A program made the translations under genes and the position numbers. The notes under the pieces were generated by a model that had not been told where the DNA came from, made no database searches, and was given only the letters and a program-made list of their open reading frames with translations. Source: Cellvibrionales bacterium UBA3090 (GTDB lineage Bacteria > Pseudomonadota > Gammaproteobacteria > Pseudomonadales > Porticoccaceae). From it: DNA of 15,802 nt. Of the stretch, positions 7,263 to 15,133 are shown piece after piece (position 1 is the stretch's first letter; every line of letters starts with the position of its first letter). The stretch covers positions 4,367 to 20,168 of the forward strand of contig DFBC01000047.1 in the NCBI GenBank assembly GCA_002367235.1, given 5' to 3'.

Positions 7263-8066
7263 TTATTTCAGGCCAAGCACGTCTTGCATGTCATACAGCC
7301 CAGGCTTTTTATCAGACAACCAATGGGCCGCCCGAACGGCACCACGAGCAAAAGACATCCGGCTAGAAGCTTTGTGAGTAATCTCTACTCGCTCACCTTC
7401 TGCAGCAAACGTAACCGTGTGGTCGCCAACAATATCGCCCGCCCGCACCGTGGCAAAGCCTATGGTTTGGCTATCCCGGGCTCCAGTTTGTCCTTCCCGG
7501 CCATAAACAGCTACATCCTTCAGGTTTCGATCCAGGGCACCGGCCACCACTTCGCCCATACTCAAGGCAGTACCCGAGGGAGCATCGACCTTATGGCGGT
7601 GATGCGCCTCGTAGATCTCAATATCCACATCATCACCCAACACGCTGGCAGCCATCTCCAACAATTTAAAGCAGAGATTAACGCCGGTACTAAAGTTAGA
7701 CGCCATACAAAGAGCCGTCTTATCCGCAACAGACAGAAGCTCAGTCTTCTGCTCATCGGAAAACCCCGTGGTACCAACCACCATCTGCTTTCCATTGGCA
7801 GCACAAACCCCTGCATTGGCAAGAGTTGCCAGCGGTGCGGTGAAATCAATTAATACATCAAAATCATCAACGACCTGATTAATATCTCCAACGACAGAGA
7901 CGCCCAACCGGCCGATACCGGCAAGCTCACCAGCATCCACACCAATTAACGTACTTTCAGGACGCTCAATAGCTGCCGCCAACGTGGTTTCAGGGTTAAT
8001 GGTCACGGCCTCGATCAGGGTTTTCCCCATACGACCAGCCGCACCGGTAACAGCAATTCGCGTCAT
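7263..8066 (-). CDS. dapB: 4-hydroxy-tetrahydrodipicolinate reductase DapB
   Basis: DapB reduces 4-hydroxy-tetrahydrodipicolinate with NAD(P)H in the diaminopimelate/lysine pathway, in the cytoplasm. The 267 residues (E. coli 273) start with the Rossmann motif VTGAAGRMG (6-14). The family signature EAHHRHKVDAPSGTAL begins at 153, with catalytic H155 and K159 (E. coli H159 and K163). VGTTGF (97-102) is also conserved. The ATG follows an AAAGAGA ribosome binding site. The gene is 41 nt downstream of dnaJ with no terminator between, so it should be read as the tail of the heat-shock operon, and it ends with its own terminator. The dnaJ-dapB-carA order is shared with Pseudomonas. Confidence 0.98.
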   Translation of the reverse strand: MTRIAVTGAAGRMGKTLIEAVTINPETTLAAAIERPESTLIGVDAGELAGIGRLGVSVVGDINQVVDDFDVLIDFTAPLATLANAGVCAANGKQMVVGTTGFSDEQKTELLSVADKTALCMASNFSTGVNLCFKLLEMAASVLGDDVDIEIYEAHHRHKVDAPSGTALSMGEVVAGALDRNLKDVAVYGREGQTGARDSQTIGFATVRAGDIVGDHTVTFAAEGERVEITHKASSRMSFARGAVRAAHWLSDKKPGLYDMQDVLGLK

Positions 8067-8107
8067 AGTTATTCTCTTTATTTTCTAAAGCCAGACATCA
8101 GAGGGGC

Positions 8108-9244
8108 CTACATCGTAAACCCATCAAAAAACTTTTTCACACCCTCAAACCAAGAAGTACTCTTTGGCGAGTGCTTGCCGCCCTCGAGACTCGTTTGCAA
8201 CTGGCGAAGCAAGTCCTTCTGGTCACTATTCAGGCTAACGGGGGTCTCCAAGACAACCCTGCACATTAAGTCCCCAGGCCCACCACCACGCACACTACTG
8301 ACGCCCTTACCTCGCAGGCGGAACAATCTGCCTGTCTGGGTTTCAGGGGGAATTTTTAGCTTGACCCGACCATCGAGCGTCGGCACTTCCAGCTCGCCAC
8401 CTAGCGCCGCGTCAACGATACTGATTGGAACCTCACAATAGAGATTACGACCATCCCGCTGAAACAGGGCATGCTCTCTAACACGCACCTGAACGTAGAG
8501 ATCACCCGCCGGACCGCCCTCTGGCCCCGCTTCGCCCTCACCGCCCAAACGAATGCGATCCCCGGTATCGACACCAGGAGGCACTTTAACAGAGAGAGTC
8601 TTCGTTTCTTTTACTCGTCCCTGGCCATAGCAGCTCGCACAAGGATCACTGATAACCTGCCCTCGGCCGTGACACGCTGGACAAGTTTGCTGCACAGAAA
8701 TAAAGCCCTGCGACATACGAACCTGTCCGTGTCCACCACAGGTGCCACAAGTCGTTGGCTCAGAGCCTTGCTTAGCCCCCGAACCGCCACAGGCTTCACA
8801 GGTGCAAAGTGTCGGCACTTTGATCTTGATGGTTTTGCCTCTGACAGCTTCTTCCAGATCCAAATCCAGGTCATACCGCAGATCCGATCCACGCATTTGC
8901 CTAGATCGACCGCGACCACCGCGACCGCCGCCACCAAAGATATCGCCAAAGACGTCGCCAAAAATATCACTAAAATCACCATGGCCGCCCGGGCCACCGC
9001 CACCAAAACCGCCATTGGGATCAACACCCGCATGGCCATACTGATCATAGGCAGCTTTTTTCTCTTTATTGGAGAGCACTTCGTAGGCCTCGGTGGCCTC
9101 CTTAAAGATATCTTCCGCACCCTTATTATCTGGATTTCGGTCAGGGTGATTCTTCATCGCAATCCGGCGATAGGCCTTCTTCACTTCCGCTTCAGAAGCG
9201 CCTTTAGACACACCAAGAATTTCGTAGTAATCGCGTTTGGACAT
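8108..9244 (-). CDS. dnaJ: Hsp40 co-chaperone DnaJ
   Basis: DnaJ delivers unfolded clients to DnaK and stimulates its ATPase. It has 378 residues (E. coli 376). The J domain is at 1-70 with the HPD tripeptide at 33-35. A glycine/phenylalanine-rich linker follows at about 75-118. The zinc domain has four CxxCxGxG-type repeats with cysteines at 149/152, 166/169, 188/191 and 202/205. The C-terminal substrate-binding and dimer domains follow from about 215. All eight zinc ligands are present, so this is a full class A DnaJ. It lies 153 nt downstream of dnaK across a strongly structured spacer, and 41 nt before dapB. Confidence 0.98.
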   Translation of the reverse strand: MSKRDYYEILGVSKGASEAEVKKAYRRIAMKNHPDRNPDNKGAEDIFKEATEAYEVLSNKEKKAAYDQYGHAGVDPNGGFGGGGPGGHGDFSDIFGDVFGDIFGGGGRGGRGRSRQMRGSDLRYDLDLDLEEAVRGKTIKIKVPTLCTCEACGGSGAKQGSEPTTCGTCGGHGQVRMSQGFISVQQTCPACHGRGQVISDPCASCYGQGRVKETKTLSVKVPPGVDTGDRIRLGGEGEAGPEGGPAGDLYVQVRVREHALFQRDGRNLYCEVPISIVDAALGGELEVPTLDGRVKLKIPPETQTGRLFRLRGKGVSSVRGGGPGDLMCRVVLETPVSLNSDQKDLLRQLQTSLEGGKHSPKSTSWFEGVKKFFDGFTM

Positions 9245-9270
9245 TCGCAGTCAGCTCTTTTGTCACATAG

Positions 9271-9285
9271 TCTGCCATGGGCAGA
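9271..9285 (-). other. Short hairpin upstream of the dnaJ ribosome binding site
   Basis: TCTGCC (9271-9276) pairs with GGCAGA (9280-9285) around a three-base loop, about 10 nt upstream of the dnaJ Shine-Dalgarno region (AAAGAG). It is not followed by a T-run. It could influence dnaJ translation relative to dnaK, but there is no direct evidence. Confidence 0.35.
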
Positions 9286-9305
9286 GTTAAATATTGTACG
9301 CTAGC

Positions 9306-9381
9306 AGGTTGCTATCGCTTATACACAGCAAAGCGCGAGCATAGCCCGCGCTTGCGGCCGACGCATAGCGATCGGCAACCT
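9306..9381. repeat. Nested inverted repeat in the dnaK-dnaJ spacer
   Basis: Outer arms AGGTTGC-T-ATCGCT (9306-9319) and AGCGAT-CG-GCAACCT (9367-9381) pair over 13 positions with one small internal mismatch. Inside them AAGCGCG (9331-9337) pairs with CGCGCTT (9347-9353). This makes a 76-nt two-level cruciform or mRNA stem in the 153-nt spacer, with no T-run on either strand. It could be a REP-like element, a partial block that lowers dnaJ relative to dnaK, or an RNA-processing site. Confidence 0.6.
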
Positions 9382-9397
9382 CCAACAAGCCTAAGGC

Positions 9398-11323
9398 TTA
9401 TTTATCGTCTTCTTTTACTTCTTCAAACTCCGCATCAACAGCATCATCCGAGGCACCGGCATCGTCTGCCGACCCTTCAGGAGATTCACCAGCCTGAGCT
9501 GCCGCTTGTTCCGCATAGAGCTTTTGAGCCAGTGCAGACGAGGCTTCTGAAAGTTTATTCGCAGCTGCATCAATGGCTTCTTTGTCATCGCCCTTAACAG
9601 CTTCTTCCACTTCCTTCACCGCAGCCTCAATGGCCTCTTTCTCTTCATCAGAAGCCTTGTCACCAGCTTCTTCCAAGGTTTTCTTCGCCGCATGAGCAAG
9701 GCCATCAGCAGCGTTCCTAGCCTGGACCAAATCCTCAAACTTCTGATCTTCTGCAGCATTGGCTTCAGCATCATTAACCATGCTTTCAATTTCTTCGTCA
9801 GACAAACCTGAAGAAGCTTTAATCACAATGGACTGCTCTTTGCCAGTGGCTTTGTCTTTGGCATTTACATGCAGGATACCGTTAGCATCGATATCAAACG
9901 TCACCTCGATTTGAGGCATACCACGTGATGCCGGAGGAATATCAGCCAGATCAAAGCGACCCAACGACTTGTTGCCTGCGGCTTGCTTACGCTCACCCTG
10001 CACAACATGGATTGTCACTGCCGTTTGATTGTCTTCCGCAGTAGAAAAGATCTGCGATTTTTTAGATGGAATCGTAGTATTTTTCTCAATCAATGGTGTT
10101 GCAACACCACCCATGGTTTCAATACCCAGCGTCAGAGGCGTTACATCCAACAACAGTACATCTTTCACATCACCAGACAATACCGCACCTTGAATCGCGG
10201 CACCGATAGCAACAGCTTCGTCAGGGTTTACATCCTTGCGAGGCTCTTTGCCAAAAAACTCAGTGACTTTTTCCTGCACCATTGGCATACGAGTCTGTCC
10301 ACCGACCAAAATCACATCTTCGATGTCAGAGGCCGATTTACCGGCATCTTTCAGTGCCATTTTCAATGGCGCCATGGAACGTTCTACCAACTCTTCAACC
10401 AGTGATTCCAGTTTGGCGCGAGTTAACTTCACAACCAAGTGCTTGGGACCAGTGGCATCAGCCGTAATATAAGGCAGGTTTACTTCTGTTTGCTGGCTAG
10501 AAGACAGTTCAATCTTGGCCTTTTCAGCGGCCTCTTTCAGGCGCTGCAATGCCAGAGGGTCACTATGCAAATCAATGCCATTTTCTTTCTTGAACTCTTC
10601 GGCCAAGTATTCAATCAAACGTAGGTCGAAATCCTCACCACCAAGGAAAGTATCACCATTGGTAGAAAGCACTTCAAACTGGTGCTCGCCATCCACGTCG
10701 GCAATCTCAATAATGGAAATATCGAAGGTACCACCACCCAGGTCGTATACCGCGATCACGCGATCACCGGGTGTTTTATCCATGCCGTAGGCCAACGCCG
10801 CTGCCGTAGGTTCGTTAATAATACGTTTCACTTCAAGACCAGCAATTTTACCGGCATCTTTCGTTGCCTGACGCTGAGAATCATTGAAGTAGGCCGGAAC
10901 AGTAATAACCGCCTCAGTCACCGCTTCGCCAAGATAATCTTCCGCGGTTTTCTTCATTTTCTTCAATACTTCAGCAGAAATCTGTGGCGCGGCTTTCTTT
11001 TCGCCCTTCACTTCTACCCAAGCATCGCCGTTGTCGGCCTTCACAATATTGTAAGGCACCATCTTGATGTCTTTCTGCACGACATCATCGTCAAAACGAC
11101 GACCGATTAAACGCTTTACCGCAAACAGCGTATTAGCTGGATTAGTCACAGCCTGACGCTTGGCAGATTGCCCCACCAGGATTTCGCCATCTTCGGTAAA
11201 AGCCACGATAGAAGGTGTAGTACGTCCACCTTCTGCATTTTCAATCACTTTAGGCTTGTCGCCCTCGAGTATGGCTACACAGGAGTTTGTGGTGCCTAAA
11301 TCAATTCCAATAATCTTACCCAT
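9398..11323 (-). CDS. dnaK: Hsp70 chaperone DnaK
   Basis: DnaK is the ATP-driven chaperone that binds exposed hydrophobic segments with DnaJ and GrpE. It has 641 residues (E. coli 638). The nucleotide-binding domain (1 to about 385) has IGIDLGTTNS (5-14), the phosphate 2 motif DLGGGTF (194-200) including T199, and VGGQTRMP (340-347). The interdomain linker VLLLDVTPL is at 389-397, the same position as E. coli. A beta substrate-binding domain and helical lid follow, ending in an EEVK-type tail (EFEEVKEDDK). GGAGAG stands just before the ATG. It is the second gene of the operon, 76 nt after grpE. Confidence 0.99.
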   Translation of the reverse strand: MGKIIGIDLGTTNSCVAILEGDKPKVIENAEGGRTTPSIVAFTEDGEILVGQSAKRQAVTNPANTLFAVKRLIGRRFDDDVVQKDIKMVPYNIVKADNGDAWVEVKGEKKAAPQISAEVLKKMKKTAEDYLGEAVTEAVITVPAYFNDSQRQATKDAGKIAGLEVKRIINEPTAAALAYGMDKTPGDRVIAVYDLGGGTFDISIIEIADVDGEHQFEVLSTNGDTFLGGEDFDLRLIEYLAEEFKKENGIDLHSDPLALQRLKEAAEKAKIELSSSQQTEVNLPYITADATGPKHLVVKLTRAKLESLVEELVERSMAPLKMALKDAGKSASDIEDVILVGGQTRMPMVQEKVTEFFGKEPRKDVNPDEAVAIGAAIQGAVLSGDVKDVLLLDVTPLTLGIETMGGVATPLIEKNTTIPSKKSQIFSTAEDNQTAVTIHVVQGERKQAAGNKSLGRFDLADIPPASRGMPQIEVTFDIDANGILHVNAKDKATGKEQSIVIKASSGLSDEEIESMVNDAEANAAEDQKFEDLVQARNAADGLAHAAKKTLEEAGDKASDEEKEAIEAAVKEVEEAVKGDDKEAIDAAANKLSEASSALAQKLYAEQAAAQAGESPEGSADDAGASDDAVDAEFEEVKEDDK

Positions 11324-11399
11324 TGTTTTCTCTCCGGGATTTACATCAAATTCAAAAAATTAGCTTCTGGTTGGTTATATTGGCCCGTGTTGACGGATT

Positions 11400-11984
11400 T
11401 CAACCCTCACCAGTGTTATTTGGTACAGCTTTAGCTACGACGACCATCGCCGGACGCACGAGCCTTCCATTAAGGGTGTAGCCCTTCTGGAATACATCAA
11501 TCACGGTATTGGGCGTTTCTCCAGGCACCTCCAGCAAACTCATGGCCTGATGAAGCTCCGGATCAAACATCTGCCCCTTGGGGTCTACGGCCTCCACCTT
11601 GAAACGAACCAGCACATCCTGAAAACTTTTTAGCGTGAGCTCAACACCCTCACTGATTGGTTTAATATCATCACTATTGCAATCCATGGTCTGGATTGCC
11701 CGCTCAAGATTGTCCACCACAGGCAACAACTCACCCACAAACTTCTCTAGCGCATATTTATGGGCATTTTCGACGTCGCGTTCCACGCGACGGCGTAGGT
11801 TCTGCATTTCAGCCTGAGTCCTCAGTGCCTGATCTTTTGCCGCCGCCAACTCGGACTGCAGCTGAACCAAACCCTCTTCAACCTCTGGTATCACATCCTC
11901 AGCAGCTGGCTGCTCTGCCCCATTGTCTTCAGATTGCAATACTTCAGTTTCTGCCTCTTGGCCATTTTTCTCTTCAGTTGACAC
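11400..11984 (-). CDS. grpE: Nucleotide exchange factor GrpE
   Basis: GrpE dimers release ADP from DnaK. I start it at the GTG at 11984, giving 194 residues (E. coli 197), because GGAG lies seven to eight bases upstream. The longer frame from the ATG at 12059 would add 25 residues unlike any GrpE and would begin upstream of the likely start of transcription (12036 or so). The acidic N-terminal tail (1-45) leads into the long dimer helix (about 45-100, with AEMQNLRRRVERDVENAHKY). The C-terminal beta domain carries QKGYTLNGRLVRPAMV (166-181). It is the first gene of grpE-dnaK-dnaJ-dapB and is preceded by a sigma-32-type promoter. Confidence 0.96.
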   Translation of the reverse strand: MSTEEKNGQEAETEVLQSEDNGAEQPAAEDVIPEVEEGLVQLQSELAAAKDQALRTQAEMQNLRRRVERDVENAHKYALEKFVGELLPVVDNLERAIQTMDCNSDDIKPISEGVELTLKSFQDVLVRFKVEAVDPKGQMFDPELHQAMSLLEVPGETPNTVIDVFQKGYTLNGRLVRPAMVVVAKAVPNNTGEG

Positions 11985-12042
11985 GCAACATCTCCATTCT
12001 AGATATTGTTTAAACCGTCTATCGACATGCTTTACATCCGCT

Positions 12043-12070
12043 ATATTGGGTCTTAACAATTAGTTTCAAG
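12043..12070 (-). promoter_or_regulatory. Sigma-32 heat-shock promoter of the grpE operon
   Basis: On the minus strand CTTGAAA (12064-12070) is a perfect sigma-32 -35 element. After a 13-bp spacer comes CCCAATAT (12043-12050), matching the consensus CCCCATNT at all specified bases but one. It lies about 58 bp upstream of the grpE GTG, with a start expected near 12036. This is the standard heat-shock control of grpE-dnaK-dnaJ in gammaproteobacteria. Confidence 0.9.
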
Positions 12071-12141
12071 GGCAGACGCACTTTAAAAATCTGTATAACA
12101 TTAGCGACCGGCTCATCGTATTCAGCACAGTAGGAACGCCA

Positions 12142-13812
12142 TTGCTAATCGCCCTTACCGTTAAAAACTTTACCTTGGTCGAAAGCCTCGAGGTGGACTT
12201 GAAGCCTGGCATGACCGTGCTAACAGGGGAAACGGGTGCCGGAAAATCGTTGGTGGTCGACGCCTTAGCGATGGCCCTCGGAGACAGGGCTGACACCGAC
12301 CGAATCCGAAGCGGGGCTGACCGGGCAGAAGTCTCTGCACTATTTGACCTCAATACTGCCGAACATGTCGTCGATTGGCTCAAGCGCAATGACTTTGACG
12401 CCGACAATGAATGCCTACTCAGAAGGTTGCTGACTCGCGAAGGGCGCTCCCGTGGATACATCAACGGCCAACCAGCCACCATGCAACAGCTCCGCGAACT
12501 GGGCGAAATGCTGATTGACATCCACAGCCAGCACGAGCACCAATCATTACTCAGAAAACAAGTTCACCGCCAACTACTGGATGATTTTGCCGGATGCGCC
12601 GACAAGGCAAGCGAAATAAAGCACCTCTATCGACAATGGAGCGCCACACGACAAAAACTTCAGCAACTGGAAAACTCCTCCGCCGAACTTTCTGCCCAAC
12701 GTGACTTACTGCGCTTTCAGATAGACGAACTGGATCAGCTAAACCTGGCCGAGGGTGAGTTTGAAAAACTGGAGCATGAACAACAGATGCTGGCTAATGC
12801 CGACGCCATCCTTCAGGACAGCCAAGCCTTAGACCAGCTTTGCTCCAATGATGAAGGGTTTAACTTACAAGATACCCTTGGCAAAGCACTGCACATCCTC
12901 AATAACATACCCAACAAACCAACGGCCTTAGAAGAAGCAGAAAAGCTACTGAGCAGCGCGAAAATTGAGATAGAAGAGGCTAGCCGGGAAATTCAACACC
13001 ACCTCGACAGTTTTGAACTTGACCCCGAGAGACTCCAAGAGGTCGAGGAGCGACTGGGTGCCATCTATCAGCTAGCAAGGAAACACCGCATCTCACCAAA
13101 CGAGCTTCAACAAAAACACGCGGCCCTCAACCAAGCACTAAAAGCCATTGATGGCGATGAAAATAATGCCGCGACACTAAACCAACAACTCGACCAGCTA
13201 GCAACCCACTATTGCACATTGGCTGACGAACTCACCAAACAGCGAACGGGTTCCGCACAGCAATTTGCCGCATCGATTGAAGAACAATTTGCTGAACTTT
13301 CTATGGCCGGCGCCAGGTTCTTACCCAGGCTAACCCCCATCCCCGACCAAGGTTTTGGCATGCATGGCCGGGAAACCATCGAATTTCTAATTTCGACCAA
13401 CCCCGGTGAAGCCGCTAAACCTCTAGCCCGCATCGCATCGGGAGGCGAATTATCAAGAATCAGTCTGGCCATTCAGGTCATTGCCGCCCGCAGCTCATCG
13501 ATTCCCACACTGGTATTTGATGAGGTTGATGTGGGCATTGGCGGAGCAACTGCAGAGGTTGTCGGAAGGCTACTGCGTCAACTCGGACATAAGGGCCAGG
13601 TGATTTGCGTCACACACCAACCCCAGGTAGCCGCAAGCGCCCACCATCATTTGCTGGTTAGCAAGCAAAGCAACCAACAGGTGACTCACAGCCATATTGT
13701 CTCACTATCAAAACCCGGCCGAGCGGATGAGATCGCCCGTATGCTAGGCGGCTCAAAAATTACTGACGCAACGCTCAATCACGCCAAAGAACTCCTCAGC
13801 CTAGCCAATTAA
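12142..13812 (+). CDS. recN: DNA repair protein RecN
   Basis: RecN is an SMC-like ATPase that tethers DNA in double-strand break repair. It has 556 residues (E. coli 553). The N-terminal head carries Walker A GETGAGKS (29-36). A long coiled-coil middle (about 150-370) follows, and the C-terminal head carries the signature SGGELSR (433-439) and Walker B TLVFDE (456-461), then VGIGG. The start is TTG with AGGA (12132-12135) six bases upstream, which gives the canonical MLIALTVKNF beginning. It is divergent from grpE. RecN is SOS-induced in E. coli, but only a degenerate LexA-like half site is visible here (CTGT at 12091). No intrinsic terminator follows, so read-through toward 13954 is possible. 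Confidence 0.98.
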   Translation: MLIALTVKNFTLVESLEVDLKPGMTVLTGETGAGKSLVVDALAMALGDRADTDRIRSGADRAEVSALFDLNTAEHVVDWLKRNDFDADNECLLRRLLTREGRSRGYINGQPATMQQLRELGEMLIDIHSQHEHQSLLRKQVHRQLLDDFAGCADKASEIKHLYRQWSATRQKLQQLENSSAELSAQRDLLRFQIDELDQLNLAEGEFEKLEHEQQMLANADAILQDSQALDQLCSNDEGFNLQDTLGKALHILNNIPNKPTALEEAEKLLSSAKIEIEEASREIQHHLDSFELDPERLQEVEERLGAIYQLARKHRISPNELQQKHAALNQALKAIDGDENNAATLNQQLDQLATHYCTLADELTKQRTGSAQQFAASIEEQFAELSMAGARFLPRLTPIPDQGFGMHGRETIEFLISTNPGEAAKPLARIASGGELSRISLAIQVIAARSSSIPTLVFDEVDVGIGGATAEVVGRLLRQLGHKGQVICVTHQPQVAASAHHHLLVSKQSNQQVTHSHIVSLSKPGRADEIARMLGGSKITDATLNHAKELLSLAN

Positions 13813-13836
13813 CCCTATCTATTCATAGAGTTGGAG

Positions 13837-13878
13837 TTGATTTAAATCAATTCTACCCGCTGCCAAAGCCTCTACATT
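13837..13878 (+). promoter_or_regulatory. FNR/Anr box and class II-type promoter
   Basis: TTGATTTAAATCAA (13837-13850) is a perfect 14-bp palindrome and a full match to the FNR/Anr consensus TTGAT-N4-ATCAA. A -10-like TACATT lies at 13873-13878. If transcription starts near 13885, the box is centred at -41.5, the hallmark of FNR-activated class II promoters. It lies 25 nt beyond the recN stop and points only at the small gene at 13954. The predicted 69-nt leader contains a hairpin CGGCAC/GTGCCG (13898-13903 with 13912-13917). Confidence 0.75.
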
Positions 13879-13953
13879 TATGCCTCGAAAACTTTATCGG
13901 CACCGACAGATGTGCCGGAACGATACAGAGATACGTGGAGAGGAGTCGTTAAT

Positions 13954-14058
13954 ATGAAATCCGAAGATACAAGCACACTGGCTAAAGTTGGCATACTTGT
14001 TTTAGTGGGGTTCGGCATCATGTGTGGACTGATCGTGGTATCCAATATGATTAGCTAG
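13954..14058 (+). CDS. Small single-helix membrane protein (34 aa), probably oxygen-regulated
   Basis: A 34-codon frame follows a strong Shine-Dalgarno (GGAGAGGAG, 13937-13945) by eight bases. The product has a polar, slightly acidic N-terminus (MKSEDTSTLAK) and then a hydrophobic stretch from about residue 12 to 30 (VGILVLVGFG onward) that fits one transmembrane helix. It contains one cysteine (C24) within the helix and has no charged residue after K11. I do not recognise the family. Its promoter carries a perfect FNR/Anr box, so expression at low oxygen is likely. By analogy with small subunits of terminal oxidases (CydX, CcoM), it could be an accessory helix of a respiratory or other membrane complex, but no partner is encoded nearby. 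A chance frame is unlikely given the combined promoter, ribosome binding site and helix. Confidence 0.7.
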   Translation: MKSEDTSTLAKVGILVLVGFGIMCGLIVVSNMIS

Positions 14059-14115
14059 TTTTCATATGTTCGGGTATGAGCCCGAAAGAACCAACATCTC
14101 AGCCTGTGCAGACCA

Positions 14116-14183
14116 CGGCGTCAATTAACCAAAGATCAAGAAAAGGCTTTTTCCACGAACAACAGCCAAGATTAATGACGCCG
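14116..14183. repeat. Inverted repeat in the convergent gap
   Basis: CGGCGTCAATTAA (14116-14128) and TTAATGACGCCG (14172-14183) are inverted copies differing by one extra A, separated by 43 nt. The right arm contains the stop codon of the minus-strand gene. No T-run follows on either strand. It may form a 3'-end structure for both convergent transcripts. A second small hairpin TTCGGG/CCCGAA (14070-14087) lies just after the small plus-strand gene. Confidence 0.4.
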
Positions 14184-14969
14184 GGAATATAGGTAGTTTT
14201 TCCTCCCCGCATCACACACAACCCATTGATCGCCCAGCCTGTCACAATGCTCTTGCCTCAACTGCACTCTTTGGGGAAGGTTTTCATTCACGCTGAGACG
14301 CTGTTTATCCTGTTTCAAATAACGAAACATGGTTTCAAATCGCTGACTAAAATCTATGCCTTTTTCTGTCACATCATGAAAAAGAAAGACAAATTTAGCA
14401 TAGGAAAACGTCGAGCCCCCGAGACCAATCTCCAGCATTTTCTCTATATATTGACGATAGGCTCTGGAGAGGTATAGACCGAGCCCCTCTGCATCGCCAA
14501 GGGAACCCCGATAAACCGGAATATTCATTCTGCTGGCAGCATCAAGTGCACCTTCAACCAACTTGTTGTTTGACTGATTACCAACCAAGTAAAAATGGTC
14601 GGGGCCGCACTGGATAGTTAAAGGTTGAAACTGGCATTGCCCAACCCCCTGGCCCACCCCCGTATCAGGGGTCGCCAACAACGGTTTCGCTATCGCTTTT
14701 TTCCTAACTGGCTGTTTTCTGGGAAGACTGACATCAACACCCAATTTGGCCGCAGGGCGCTTTAACAACAACGCCTGGGTCATTTCTGGATTGAGCCGAA
14801 AATCCCCAAAAGACGGCAAACGCGACCCCTCGCCCGCCGCCTTAATTTCACAATAAAGCTGCTCATAATAATTTTCAGCCAACAACAGACAAAACTTCTC
14901 TGCATTGACTGACAACGGTGTCATTAGTAACAGCCATACGAGAATCTTTGAAAACCCATTGGAACTCAT
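14172..14969 (-). CDS. Predicted exported protein of unknown function with three cysteine pairs
   Basis: The 265-residue protein matches no family I recognise. It begins with a signal peptide: a short polar start, a hydrophobic core (ILVWLLLMTPLSV, 9-21) and a likely cleavage after VNA (residue 23). The mature part has exactly six cysteines in three close pairs, C27/C40, C112/C121 and C242/C252, suggesting disulfides in the periplasm. A basic linker rich in K, R and P (about 84-96) divides a short N-terminal segment from the main domain. The second and third pairs share a pattern: Cys, 8-9 residues, hydrophobic-x-Cys, then 4-6 residues and a tyrosine-leucine (HFYL, NYLY). The ATG at 14969 has a poor ribosome binding site. 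It is convergent with the small membrane protein gene and divergent from the gene at 15134. Confidence 0.8.
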   Translation of the reverse strand: MSSNGFSKILVWLLLMTPLSVNAEKFCLLLAENYYEQLYCEIKAAGEGSRLPSFGDFRLNPEMTQALLLKRPAAKLGVDVSLPRKQPVRKKAIAKPLLATPDTGVGQGVGQCQFQPLTIQCGPDHFYLVGNQSNNKLVEGALDAASRMNIPVYRGSLGDAEGLGLYLSRAYRQYIEKMLEIGLGGSTFSYAKFVFLFHDVTEKGIDFSQRFETMFRYLKQDKQRLSVNENLPQRVQLRQEHCDRLGDQWVVCDAGRKNYLYSRRH

Positions 14970-15133
14970 GCTTTTTAACCATTCTGGCCCATGTTAACCA
15001 TCACTATGTGTGAGCGCCCGAAGGCAACCTCAGCATTTTCATCTTAACCCAAGGAACAGATGTTTACGCTGCGCCTACAAAACCATAGACTATGATCCAT
15101 CCATGAGGGTAAGGCGCTTAAAATCAGCAGGTT

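Noticed and set aside
8471..9304. Long open frame on the plus strand opposite dnaJ (277 codons)
   Set aside because: Antisense to intact dnaJ; low-complexity Ala/Thr and Arg/Ile-rich translation mirrors the dnaJ glycine-rich region and zinc repeats.
11985..12059. N-terminal extension of grpE from the ATG at 12059
   Set aside because: The added 25 residues do not resemble GrpE, and the ATG is upstream of the transcript start expected from the sigma-32 promoter.
12091..12104. LexA (SOS) box upstream of recN
   Set aside because: CTGT is present, but the second half should be ACAG at the right spacing and reads AGCG; too degenerate to call.
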